A stretch of DNA of 64,000 nucleotides from CAUUCF01 sp963543695 (GTDB lineage: Bacteria; Pseudomonadota; Gammaproteobacteria; UBA9339): NCBI GenBank assembly GCA_963543695.1, contig CAUUCF010000002.1, forward strand, positions 1-64,000. Reading direction: 5' to 3'. A model generated the notes under the pieces. The model saw only the letters and a program-made list of their open reading frames with translations. It did no database searches and was not told the DNA's origin. Below, one piece after another: positions 37,857 to 47,006 of the stretch (its first letter is position 1; each line of letters begins with the position of its first letter). A program made the translations under genes and the position numbers.

Positions 37857-39392
37857 TCAACGTAACAATTCCCGCCATTTAAATCTACTTAATAACAGTC
37901 CTATAAAATATAAAATTAAACTTACTAATAATACCCCTAATAACATTAGTAAACGATGAAGACCACTCCACTGGATCCAAAAAGGAAAACTATTTTGCAC
38001 TTTAAAGAGAAAAACGAACATCAACCCTTGCGCTAATAATAATTGATTTAATTTTCCCCTAAAAGTATTTAGATTATACCAGCGACGTTTTTTTAAACTA
38101 AAGTACAGTCCCAAAACGTTTACTATGGAGGCGAAAGAACTCGCTATAGCCAACCCTAAATGCCCTAAAGGAAACAAAAAAACAGCGAGTACCAAATTCG
38201 TTAGAACCGAAATGAAACCAATTACCGTCGGAACTTTTAAATTTTGATGCGCATAAAAACCGGTAGCTAAAATTTTCACTTGCATAAAAAAAGGGATCCC
38301 GATTGCATAACCTATCAATGCTAAATAAGTTTGATGTAAGTCTTTTAAATTAAACGCTCCTCGATAAAATAAAGTAGCAATAATCGGTTTGCCTAATAAA
38401 ATTAACCCTAAAGCAGCAGGAAGCGCAATTAACATTAAGACAGTTAATCCCCAATCCATCGTTTTAATAAATTGATCCTGGTTCTGTTCTGAAACTTCAC
38501 AAGATAACTGTGGTAAAATAACTGAAGTAACTGCTACTCCAATCACCCCTAACGGTACGGAAGCTAAACGATCTGCATAATTTAACCAAGATAAACTCCC
38601 TACCGTCATAAAACTAGCTAAACAAGTATTCACTAGAAAGTTAACCTGGTTAACTGAAACTCCAAAAATAGCGGGCAACATTAAACGAAAGACCTTTTTG
38701 ACCGTCGCAGAAGGAAAAACAAAAACGAAAGTAGGAACTTTACGTAACTTCTGTACCACCGGTACTTGAATTAACCACTGTATTAACCCCGCAATGCTAA
38801 CCCCTACCGCTAAAAGGTAGATCGAATCGTTCCCTTGTTTACCTGCTATGATCGCAAATAAAATTAATACTATATTAAAACATACTGGAGCAAAAGCCGA
38901 AACCCAAAAATGACGATGGCTATTTAAAATTCCGCTATAAAAAGCCGCTAACGTTACGAAAATTAAAAAAGGAAAAATCAAACGTAACAACTTAACCGTT
39001 AACAATTTATTTTGTAAACTAAATCCAAAAGCAAAAAAATTAACTAAATAAGAACTAGTTAATATCGCTAAGCAAGTTAGGATCACTACTCCCAAACTTA
39101 ACCACGTAAATAACTGGTTAATGAATGTTTGGGTCTCTTGTTCACTATGTAAAAGACGATATTCTGATAAAACCGGAATAAAAGCTTGAGACAATGCCCC
39201 TTCTGCAAATAAACGTCTCAAAAAATTAGGAATACGATAAGCAACCCAAAAAGCATCTAAACTAGCTCCCGCTCCGAAAAAATAGGCGAAAATTAATTCT
39301 CTAATTAAGCCAGTAATTCTAGATAAAATCGTAATTGTTGCAAAAACAACGGTAGATTTCAATAATCCCGTTACTTTTTTCAAATTTCCCAT
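37857..39392 (-). CDS. murJ: lipid II flippase MurJ
   Basis: The 511-aa MOP-superfamily protein has about fourteen membrane helices. STVVFATITILSRITGLIRELIFAYFFGAG, FLRRLFAEGALSQAFIPVLSEY and LNYADRLASVPLGVIGVAV are MurJ signatures; conserved Arg residues in the first (RITGLIRE) and second loops line the central cavity. It overlaps cpoB by thirteen bases and precedes murD-ftsW, joining Tol-Pal and cell-wall functions in one transcription direction. Confidence 0.96.
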   Translation of the reverse strand: MGNLKKVTGLLKSTVVFATITILSRITGLIRELIFAYFFGAGASLDAFWVAYRIPNFLRRLFAEGALSQAFIPVLSEYRLLHSEQETQTFINQLFTWLSLGVVILTCLAILTSSYLVNFFAFGFSLQNKLLTVKLLRLIFPFLIFVTLAAFYSGILNSHRHFWVSAFAPVCFNIVLILFAIIAGKQGNDSIYLLAVGVSIAGLIQWLIQVPVVQKLRKVPTFVFVFPSATVKKVFRLMLPAIFGVSVNQVNFLVNTCLASFMTVGSLSWLNYADRLASVPLGVIGVAVTSVILPQLSCEVSEQNQDQFIKTMDWGLTVLMLIALPAALGLILLGKPIIATLFYRGAFNLKDLHQTYLALIGYAIGIPFFMQVKILATGFYAHQNLKVPTVIGFISVLTNLVLAVFLFPLGHLGLAIASSFASIVNVLGLYFSLKKRRWYNLNTFRGKLNQLLLAQGLMFVFLFKVQNSFPFWIQWSGLHRLLMLLGVLLVSLILYFIGLLLSRFKWRELLR

Positions 39393-39988
39393 TGTTGCAG
39401 CTGTTGCTTCGCTAATTTAACTAAGAAAAGATCTGTGTTTGGGTTTATCAAGTCACGTAAAGTTTTAAGCGCTAATTCTTTTCGTCCTTGCGCATGATAA
39501 ACTAAGGCGATTTTAAAGGTAGCCTCATCTTTTTTATTAAAATGGTTAAACCGGTTAATTACAATTTGAAAATGTTCTTCGGCAACGTTCCAATTATTTT
39601 GCAACCGGTTTAATTCCGCTAAACAATAATGAACGTTAGCTAAATAACGACCGTTAGGATAATGTTTTAAATACTCCCGCAGTTTCGTTTCACATTGAGC
39701 AAAATGACCTGGCAATGCGTTTAAAGCTTCAAAATATAGTTGTTCCTCTAAATCTGCCGCTCCTGTCTGCCTGGTTTTTATCAACACTTGCGTTGACTGT
39801 TCTAATTTTTGGATACGGTGATTTAATAACTCCAATTCACCGTTAATCTCCTGCACCCTCATTTGTAAATCTTCGATCTTATCTTCAACACTCGAAGAAG
39901 AGATCTGCCTAACGGGAACTTCTTCGTTCGCGTTCACTAAAGAAGTTCCGAATAAAAAGCTAATCACTAATAATTTATTTAGTTTCAT
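39380..39988 (-). CDS. cpoB: Tol-Pal-associated periplasmic protein CpoB (YbgF)
   Basis: The 202-aa protein has a signal peptide (KLLVISFLFGTSLVNA), an N-terminal coiled coil (SVEDKIEDLQMRVQEINGEL) used for trimerisation, and C-terminal TPR repeats (YPNGRYLANVHYCLAELNRL, FNKKDEATFKIALVYHAQG). CpoB links Tol-Pal constriction of the outer membrane to PBP1B activity in E. coli. Its start overlaps the pal stop region. Confidence 0.9.
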   Translation of the reverse strand: MKLNKLLVISFLFGTSLVNANEEVPVRQISSSSVEDKIEDLQMRVQEINGELELLNHRIQKLEQSTQVLIKTRQTGAADLEEQLYFEALNALPGHFAQCETKLREYLKHYPNGRYLANVHYCLAELNRLQNNWNVAEEHFQIVINRFNHFNKKDEATFKIALVYHAQGRKELALKTLRDLINPNTDLFLVKLAKQQLQQWEI

Positions 39989-40454
39989 AAATCAAATCTA
40001 CCCTACGGTTTTTAGCGTAAGCCGTTTCGTTATGCCCATTGTCGATTGGTTTTTCTTTTCCGAAGCTAACGATTGCCAATTGGTCCTGCTTAACTCCTAA
40101 ATTAATTAAATAACTAGCCACAGCTCGAGCCCTTTTCCAGCCTAGAGCGATATTGTATTCCCTCGTTCCCCTTTCGTCAGTGTTTCCTTCTAAACGAATT
40201 TTAGCTTTTGGATGTTTTAATAAGTAATCTCCTTGTAATTTTAACGAGTCTAAATCACCCTTTGCGACGGAAAAACTATCGTAATCGAAATAATACGACT
40301 GATCATTGACCATCGTTCGATTAGATAATTGGTAACCTTCGAAATTAACCTGTTCCGAATTTTTTTGTTCGTAAATATATGGTTTACCGGTATGACTACA
40401 ACCTACTAACCATCCGACCAATAAAATACATACCGCAATTTTTTTTACCTTCAT
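39975..40454 (-). CDS. pal: peptidoglycan-associated lipoprotein Pal
   Basis: The 159-aa protein has a lipoprotein signal with lipobox LVGC (lipid-bearing Cys about residue 19) and an OmpA-like domain with VNDQSYYFDYDSF, IRLEGNTDERGTREYNIALG and RARAVASYLINLG, which binds meso-diaminopimelate of peptidoglycan. It anchors to the outer membrane and pairs with TolB, encoded 14 bases upstream. Confidence 0.96.
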   Translation of the reverse strand: MKVKKIAVCILLVGWLVGCSHTGKPYIYEQKNSEQVNFEGYQLSNRTMVNDQSYYFDYDSFSVAKGDLDSLKLQGDYLLKHPKAKIRLEGNTDERGTREYNIALGWKRARAVASYLINLGVKQDQLAIVSFGKEKPIDNGHNETAYAKNRRVDLIYETK

Positions 40455-40468
40455 TTTTCAACTCCTAT

Positions 40469-41695
40469 TTACTTAATAAACGGCGACCAAGTCGGTTCCC
40501 TAATCTCCCCCTTGTTCTCCCCCTCGACCGTTGGTAAAGTATAAACTATTTCACTCCTTAACCCGATCATTTTTAAATTCTTACCTTCCGTACAAACGAT
40601 CATCTCTCCGTTAGGTGATAAACTAGGTGCTTCGTAACGACCTAAAGCAGTTAATTCCACTAACGTACCATTGCTTAAATTTTGTTTAGCGATACAAAAT
40701 AAATTATCTCTGCCGTGGAGCATTATAAGTGATTTTCCGTCTGGAGTAAATAGACCCCGAGCATTATAACGCCCTTTAAAAGTTAACCGAGTAATTTGCA
40801 AATGCTTTAAATTTAATAAATATAATTGAGGACTACCTCCACGGTTAGAAGTAAAGACTAATTGTTTACCGTTTGGAGAGAAACTAGGTTCAGTATCAAT
40901 ATACCAATCTTTCGTTAACGGTATTAACTGTTTGGTAGTTAAATTAAAATCGTATAATTTAGGATAACCTGAATTCGTTAAAACCACGACCAAATGTTTA
41001 CCATCGGGCGACCACGTTGGAGCCCCGTTAATCCCTGGAAAACGTGTAATTAACTCCCGTTTACCGCTGGTTAAATGGTGAATATAAATAGCAGCACGGT
41101 GATGTTCAAAAGAAACATAAGCAATTTTTTCCCCGTCTGGCGACCAAGTAGGCGACATAATCGGAGCATCCGAAACCAATAAATCTTGTTCCCATTCGCC
41201 ATTAACGTCTACAATACGTAAAATATAAGTAGGTAATTTATTTAGCTTTTGTTTGACGTAAACATAAGCTAATTTAGTTCTAAATATTCCCTTAATGCCC
41301 GTTAATTGATAATAAATCAAATCACTAATCTGATACGCTAACTGTTTTAAATTGGTCGCCTGTAATTTAACTTTTAAGATCAATTGTCGGCGTTGATTTT
41401 CTAAAGTTAATTCTACTTCTTCTAATTTTTTACGGGTCGGTATTAAAGAAAGAAAGATTTTAAAATCTGCTTTTTGCATTGTCTGATTTTCATCAATCAC
41501 TTCAAAACAGCCGGTATGGTTTAGATTTTTCGTGATTATTCGTTGTAAATTTTGTGTTGCTTGCTGAGGGACAAAACTTAAAGTCCAAGGTCTAACAATT
41601 CCTTCCGTTACTTCTAACGCAATCTCTGCACACGCAATATTACCGATCCAAAAGATCAAACTAAAGATTTGCAACCACCGTTTTACATTAAACAT
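40469..41695 (-). CDS. tolB: Tol-Pal system periplasmic protein TolB
   Basis: The protein has a signal peptide (RWLQIFSLIFWIGNIACA), an N-terminal alpha/beta domain, and a six-bladed WD40-like propeller with repeats PTWSPDGEKIAYVSF, PTWSPDGKHLVVVLT, PSFSPNGKQLVFTSN, GLFTPDGKSLIML and PSLSPNGEMIVC. I use the ATG at 41695 (408 aa), which leaves an eight-base overlap with the upstream aminotransferase and puts AAAGG in front; an upstream GTG (41719) would add eight residues before the signal. tolQRA are not in the window. Confidence 0.95.
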   Translation of the reverse strand: MFNVKRWLQIFSLIFWIGNIACAEIALEVTEGIVRPWTLSFVPQQATQNLQRIITKNLNHTGCFEVIDENQTMQKADFKIFLSLIPTRKKLEEVELTLENQRRQLILKVKLQATNLKQLAYQISDLIYYQLTGIKGIFRTKLAYVYVKQKLNKLPTYILRIVDVNGEWEQDLLVSDAPIMSPTWSPDGEKIAYVSFEHHRAAIYIHHLTSGKRELITRFPGINGAPTWSPDGKHLVVVLTNSGYPKLYDFNLTTKQLIPLTKDWYIDTEPSFSPNGKQLVFTSNRGGSPQLYLLNLKHLQITRLTFKGRYNARGLFTPDGKSLIMLHGRDNLFCIAKQNLSNGTLVELTALGRYEAPSLSPNGEMIVCTEGKNLKMIGLRSEIVYTLPTVEGENKGEIREPTWSPFIK

Positions 41696-42926
41696 TGCTT
41701 TTTTTACCCTTTTTGTCACGCATTAATTCGATCACGTTTCGCTTTAACCGCCTAAAACCATCGGTTAATTCTCGCATCGAAGTATTCACTAAAGATACTC
41801 GATACCAATGAGTATTATTTAACCCAAAATACCGAAAGTTAACCATTGCGATACCAACTTTTTCTAATAACCAACGATCTAAATCTTCCGTAAGATACGG
41901 AACCAGTTGAGATAAATCTAAAGACAAGTAAATGGTTGCTTCCATGTTAATATAATCTAGATATTGTTTCTTTTTTAAAGGCGATAAATATTTAATGACC
42001 GTTTCCCTTCTTTTTTTTAAAGATCGGCGTAATTTTTCAATGCTCTGGTCAACTAAATCAGTTTTTTTTAAAAATTGTATCATCCCGTACTGAATTGGTT
42101 TCGCTGCCCAAGCTCCTATCGTACTGTTAAACGAGGTCATTTTTTGAATTACGTTCTCTGGCCCCCAAGCCCACCCAAGACGTAAACCTGTAGCGCAAAA
42201 GACTTTACTTGCTCCATCGATTAAAATTAAAAAAGGTAATAAAGCCTCCTGCCCAGCTAAAAAATCAATGGCGAGTGTTCCAGATAAAACACCGTAAATA
42301 CCGTCGATAATAACCCATAATGGTTCTAATTTAGCTTTCTTACGACGATCATTTTCCCTTACTAAAACCTGAGCAATCGCTTTAAATTCTTCGCTAGTAT
42401 AAGTAGCTCCCGACGGATTATGCGGTATATTCAAATATAAAATTTTTCCTTGTGCTAATATTGCTTCCGATAAATCTGAAGCTTGTATCAGAAAACGATT
42501 TTTAACGGTCGTTCGTATCTCAATTCTCTCAGCACCATTCAAAGTGGTAAAATTAATTAAATTCCAACTCGGGAAACTAACGATGACTTTTTCAGATGGG
42601 CGTAATAAGACTTTCATTGCTAAATAGATTAAACTTCTTGCTCCGCTTGCTACGATAATTTGCTCATTCGTAGCTTTTAAATGCCAATAACGTAAGAGAT
42701 AAGTTTGTAAAAGTTTCTTAAGTTCGATTTCTCCCCCTACACTCGGATAATTAGTTAAACCTTGGTTTAATCCTTGTTTAATAGCGTTAACCAGTACCTG
42801 AGGAGCCTTAAAAGCTTTAATTGCAAAATCCCCAATCGTCAAATTACTAATTTTTTGACCCTTTGCCTGCAAAGTTTTCACGTTCTCAGAAATTTCTGAT
42901 ATTGCTAATTTTAGTACTTTATTCAT
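41688..42926 (-). CDS. PLP-dependent class I/II aminotransferase
   Basis: The 412-aa fold type I enzyme has NYPSVGGEIELKKLL, VASGARSLIYLAMKVLL, PSWNLINF, the LNIPHNPSGATYT loop (Asn-Pro binding PLP), WVIIDGIYGVL (Asp of the pyridine N), the PLP-Lys motif DGASKVFCATGLRLGW, and a C-terminal VNFRYFGLNNTHWYRVSL that holds the substrate-carboxylate Arg. Aspartate- or aromatic-type amino acids are likely substrates, but the exact one cannot be read. It overlaps both the upstream unknown gene and tolB, so it lies at the head of the tolB-pal operon. Confidence 0.9.
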   Translation of the reverse strand: MNKVLKLAISEISENVKTLQAKGQKISNLTIGDFAIKAFKAPQVLVNAIKQGLNQGLTNYPSVGGEIELKKLLQTYLLRYWHLKATNEQIIVASGARSLIYLAMKVLLRPSEKVIVSFPSWNLINFTTLNGAERIEIRTTVKNRFLIQASDLSEAILAQGKILYLNIPHNPSGATYTSEEFKAIAQVLVRENDRRKKAKLEPLWVIIDGIYGVLSGTLAIDFLAGQEALLPFLILIDGASKVFCATGLRLGWAWGPENVIQKMTSFNSTIGAWAAKPIQYGMIQFLKKTDLVDQSIEKLRRSLKKRRETVIKYLSPLKKKQYLDYINMEATIYLSLDLSQLVPYLTEDLDRWLLEKVGIAMVNFRYFGLNNTHWYRVSLVNTSMRELTDGFRRLKRNVIELMRDKKGKKSNV

Positions 42927-44715
42927 CTATTACTGTCTTCTCCAAAGTTTGTTTAATCGTCAACAACTGCTCGATGAATTCAACGGATGGATGATCAAAC
43001 AACCGTTGGTAATAATCAATACCCGCTAACAAAAGTTCTTTCGTTTTTAATAGTGTTTTCGCGTTACGCTCCGTCTGCTTCGTTTTTAATTTACTCACGT
43101 CTTGTTCCCAAAATGCCACATGTAACTTTAATTCGTTTATAAAGAGATGTGGACGTTTTTTTAATGATAAATTATTTCTACCGTAAATATGCGCCACTAA
43201 ATTTACTAAAGTTAATCTCTGCTGGAAATAAACCAAATTAGGCCCAGGACAAACTGCCGTAGTTGCTTTAGCATCAATTCCTCGTTTTAAAAAAGCTCCT
43301 CCAGCTAAATCGTTACAAATACAAGATTTAGCTAGTACTTTGTTTCGTTGTCTTTCTTTTTCCGTTTCAGCGAGTTGTAAAGTTTCTAATTCCGCTAACT
43401 TTGCTCTTTGATATTCCCGCGAAGCTAAACAAACAGGGTAACTAGTAAAATCGCGATTGAATTTAACAAACCCCTTAGGACAAGGACTACCTGGCCTTCC
43501 ATCCTGAATCCTAGCCAAACGTTTCTCTTCGCTTAAAGAATTACGCAAATTCCAAAATAATACCCCTAATGGCGAACTTTCACTTAAAAAAATATCTTCT
43601 GTACGTAAATTAGTAAATTTATTTAACGTATCCTCATCCACATTAGTTACCTCTGGAACTAATAAAAACGGCGACCCCCAACCAATTGCGTCTAAATGGT
43701 AATGCTCTCTTAAAAATTGATGTTCTTCTGCCGTTCCAACCCCTCCTTGGGCCGTAATCGCAAAATCTAAAGGAGCTTTTAAAACCCGATTTTTTTTCTT
43801 TAATAACGCTTCGGCGTAAATTTCCCATAAAAACGTTTTTAATTCTGCTCGTTTATTTTTAAATTCTTCTAGAATAGGTCCCATTAAAGTTCCATCGTTA
43901 ATAAAAGCATGTCCGCCACAGTTAATTGGTGATTCAAAACGGTATTCTGATACCCAAATCCCTTTTTTCGCTAAAAATTTACCCTGCACTAAAGCCGAAC
44001 GATAATCACTTACCTTTAAACAAACTTGTTTTGTTAAACGTCCTTCTTCATCTGGATAAAAATCATCTAAAGTAGCTAAATAACTATATAAAAACGGATT
44101 AAACCCTGCAGATAAAACGATCATCGCACGCAGATTACTCTTAGCAAAGCCACGTAAAGCTGAAGCCGCCGCCGAAGTTTGGTAATCGACTTTTTGATCT
44201 AATGCTGCTGGATCTAGTTTAGCCATAATATTAGTGTTAATTCTCCCGGGACGTAAGTACTGCTTTAATTGTTTTTGTAAATTTTCTTTTTCTTGACCGT
44301 TTGGTAAATTTAACATCGTACGGTAAAGGCGTTTAACTTCGTGTTCATTCGGTAATAATTGAAAAAAAAGATTCAATTCCGGATCTGCAAAAGAAACCTG
44401 TTTTAAGCGTTCCACTTGTTGATCTACCAATTTTTGTAATAAATTCAAATAAGCAGTCACTCGATGAGCTCGAGGATCACTATCTTGATCGGTAATTGGT
44501 TCGTAAGGCAAATTATATTGCTTACTCCAATATGCCCGCATTTTTTCCAATAAATAATCATCTACTAACGAAATTACCGTATCAATACCGTATTTACCTA
44601 CGAATAAAGCTGAATCTACCGTAAAACCCGTACCCATTACCGGAATATAAAAATGATGTAAAGGATAATGTTCCATTTTTTTCTCCACTGAATCTTTCAA
44701 TTTAAGATATTTCAA
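42919..44715 (-). CDS. unrecognised 598-aa protein, possible flavin/TIM-barrel enzyme
   Basis: I cannot name this protein. It has no signal peptide or membrane helix. The N-terminal HHFYIPVMGTGFTVDSAL and ISLVDDYLLEKMRAYW, the middle PINCGGHAFINDG, and ITAQGGVGTAEEHQFLREHY followed by DAIGWGSPFLLVPE have the feel of a TIM-barrel flavoenzyme such as nitronate monooxygenase-like or dihydroorotate-like proteins. The last third has conserved-looking cysteines (SPCPKG, SYPVCLASRE, KSCICNDL, TAVCPGPNL) that could bind a metal or Fe-S cluster. It overlaps the aminotransferase gene by eight bases, so the two may share a pathway. Composition matches the resident genes. Confidence 0.75.
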   Translation of the reverse strand: MKYLKLKDSVEKKMEHYPLHHFYIPVMGTGFTVDSALFVGKYGIDTVISLVDDYLLEKMRAYWSKQYNLPYEPITDQDSDPRAHRVTAYLNLLQKLVDQQVERLKQVSFADPELNLFFQLLPNEHEVKRLYRTMLNLPNGQEKENLQKQLKQYLRPGRINTNIMAKLDPAALDQKVDYQTSAAASALRGFAKSNLRAMIVLSAGFNPFLYSYLATLDDFYPDEEGRLTKQVCLKVSDYRSALVQGKFLAKKGIWVSEYRFESPINCGGHAFINDGTLMGPILEEFKNKRAELKTFLWEIYAEALLKKKNRVLKAPLDFAITAQGGVGTAEEHQFLREHYHLDAIGWGSPFLLVPEVTNVDEDTLNKFTNLRTEDIFLSESSPLGVLFWNLRNSLSEEKRLARIQDGRPGSPCPKGFVKFNRDFTSYPVCLASREYQRAKLAELETLQLAETEKERQRNKVLAKSCICNDLAGGAFLKRGIDAKATTAVCPGPNLVYFQQRLTLVNLVAHIYGRNNLSLKKRPHLFINELKLHVAFWEQDVSKLKTKQTERNAKTLLKTKELLLAGIDYYQRLFDHPSVEFIEQLLTIKQTLEKTVIDE

Positions 44716-45149
44716 ACGACCATAAAATACAACCTTCTAATTTTTCTTAAAAAAATCACCGGAACATGATTAACTTAAAATAGACGACCGTTTCTAAAAA
44801 ATTAAGTAATTTAAGCTCAAAATTCTAATGGAATTTCATCGAAAATAAATACATTTCATACGAAAAATTTCAATATGATTTATTATTTTAATTAAGCAAG
44901 ATAAAGTTTTTAGTTAAAAAATTAAACCCCACACTTTATTTTTTTCTTATTACATAACAATTCGTTAAATTAATTTAGCACACGTGTTAAAGTAAATTTA
45001 ATTTGATTAACGTAAAAAATTACGATGAAATTAAAGACATTAATGCTGAATTCAACGTTACTGCTTTCTTTTAATCACCAGCAAAGATCTAATTTCATAA
45101 TAATAAAAATCTTTTATAGTCATTTCATTGTTTAACTATGGAAGTTTAA
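44716..45149. other. AT-rich divergent spacer
   Basis: This 434-base stretch separates two divergent units: the 598-aa unknown/aminotransferase/tolB genes and the peptide-partner pair on the plus strand. I see no reading frame, hairpin or RNA gene. It must hold two promoters, but in this composition several weak -10-like boxes occur and none stands out. Confidence 0.35.
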
Positions 45150-45476
45150 ATGAAAAAATTAAATTTATCAGCGTTAGATTTAGTCGTAGGTGGTGGTAAG
45201 AAAAAGCAAGAATGTTACTGCCGTTGTTACCGATAACCATATGTACCTGATCACGTTCATGAAGGCATTTACGTAGAAAAATCCCCTTCCGTCGGAGATT
45301 GTGCTCGTACTTGTATGGTAAATAATCACCTTTATAACGGTTTTATGAATTGCAATACTGAAGATATAAAATGTTCACCTTATTCAAAGCTCAAAGTATA
45401 TTATATAGACGTAAAACATTTTATGGTTGGTATATGCAAGATTTTGATGTGTCAATTTTATTATAAAGGAGAATGA
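45150..45476 (+). pseudogene. Cys-rich GG-leader peptide gene with in-frame TAA stop
   Basis: The plus strand reads MKKLNLSALDLVVGGG, then KKKQECYCRCYR, then TAA (45234-45236), and continues in frame as PYVPDHVHEGIYVEK...GDCARTCMVNNHLYNGFMNCN...C to a TGA at 45474-45476. The leader, CxCxC, CxxxC and late Cys match the array family at 53.6-58.4 kb. The stop falls where relatives have Gln, Glu or Ser before Pro, so a single-base change (for example CAA to TAA) explains it. A truncated 28-aa peptide with the GG leader and CYCRCYR could still be made. The next gene starts four bases later, after AAAGGAG within the peptide's own end. Confidence 0.75.
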
Positions 45477-45480
45477 GTAA

Positions 45481-46995
45481 ATGAATTTTGATGCTTTAAA
45501 GATAATTAACAATTTAATCTTACAATATAGAAATCAACTCACTAATGGAGAAATGAATGCTTGCGGTGGTTTTAAATTAAAAGATGATTTCTCACGAAAC
45601 GATTTAGCTCGCATAAAATTAACGTACGAAGAAGCTACAATCAACGTGTTACATCTATACGGAAACGTATATGGTTTCTTGATAAAAGGCAATTACTACT
45701 ATGTCGGTGATATTGTCGCAGATTTCATAAATACAGAAAATGATGATAAACTAGCTACTTAAAGTTTTATTACCCTTCTTAAAAGTGAGGATATAATAGA
45801 TATACAAATAAAAGAAAATAGTACTACTAAAGAAATTCAAGGACAAATTACAAAACATAATGCCCCAAAAACAACGCAGTCAAAAGTATATATCATAGAA
45901 ATTAACAGGCAATATGTTAGTCATATGGAAAACTTAGGTCAAAATATTTTCGAAATAAATGGATCTTTTGAAAGTATTTTTAAAGGATACTTCTCCCAAA
46001 ACAACTTTATTTATTTTTATTCGTCTGTTCCGAATGTGCTAAAAATTTTTTATTACATCAACAGTTAATTAGTCAATTAACATTTGGGAATGATTTATCT
46101 CCAACTTTTTGGTTAACGTTTTTAATCGCAGTTCAAAATTGTGGTAACGGAGAAATTAGTTACATCACGAAAGGACCAGCATCGATAAACGATGAAATTA
46201 GCAAAGAAGCTAAAGAAATTATAAAGAATTATCAATTTGCTCATGAAGCATTTATTGAACAATACGATTATCAACACCTGGCCAAAAAAATAGCAACTTC
46301 GAAAAAAATTTTCACAGAATTGAAAAATGATATTCAAATGATCTTAAAAGTAGACAAAATTCCTAAATAATTATACGAAGCTTTAAAAAACAATCTTCTT
46401 CGTGAAGAACAATGTACTAAAATTATAGAATCAATAAATTACGACCAAACCCAAAAAAATAGTTTAAAAAGCGCTGTAAAATAAGCTAAAAGCACAAGAA
46501 AAATACCTCTTTTTCATTAACAGTCAATATTACCAAGATTGTCAAACGTTACTAAATCTTAATCGAAACAGTTTAATAGAAGAAAACTTTATTAATCGCA
46601 TCATACAAAATGCAGGATCAAAAGAACAGTTTATTAATTTGTCATTATACTCGTTAATCTTACTCCAAGGCGACCTTGTAATGACACAAGCTATTAAGTT
46701 TAGCCTCGCAAATGATTTACTAATCGCTTTAACAAAATACGATAAAACTTTACGTCAGTATTGCCGATGTATTAAGGAAATGTACGCAGGTAAAACCTAA
46801 GAACTTTCAACCATAGAAGAAATGCAAAATTCTAAATATGCCTTAATTTTATCAAAACATCTTGAAAAAATAAATCAATTAACTACGCTCGAAGAAAACA
46901 TTACTAAAAAATCTTCAGTTTCAGAAGAGCAAAAGGTCAATTCAGAAACTGATGAAGAAAAACCATCTTTTGAACTTACACCTAATTTCCAATAA
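45481..46995 (+). pseudogene. decayed paralogue of the large partner protein
   Basis: The first 93 codons (MNFDALKIINNLILQYRNQL... to TAA at 45760) align with the start of the intact partner at 55743-57539: LTNGEMNACGGFKLKD against LTVGVMNYNGGYLVSP, then GNVYGFLIKGNYYYV against GNVHGMVFDSIYYIF. Coding-like sequence continues in and out of frame to 46995, broken by further TAA stops (near 46066, 46368, 46482, 46797) and frameshifts. Later matches include IFEINGSFESIFK against LYQINGCIEIFIN and AVQNCGNGEISYI against GKKCGNGLIQYW. The C-terminal part (ending DEEKPSFELTPNFQ) lacks the HW...D protease-like domain of the intact copy. The 93-aa N-terminal fragment may still be translated. Confidence 0.7.
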
Positions 46996-47006
46996 TTTCG
47001 ATTTTA

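Noticed and set aside
45234..45236. TAA read as a sense codon (recoding) in the 45150 peptide and its partner
   Set aside because: TAA ends many intact housekeeping genes in the window, and the partner also has frameshifts, so simple decay is the better explanation.
46122..46337. Minus-strand frame rich in Phe and Cys within the decayed partner
   Set aside because: The plus strand shows homology to the intact partner (CGNG region); the Phe-rich minus frame is its antisense.
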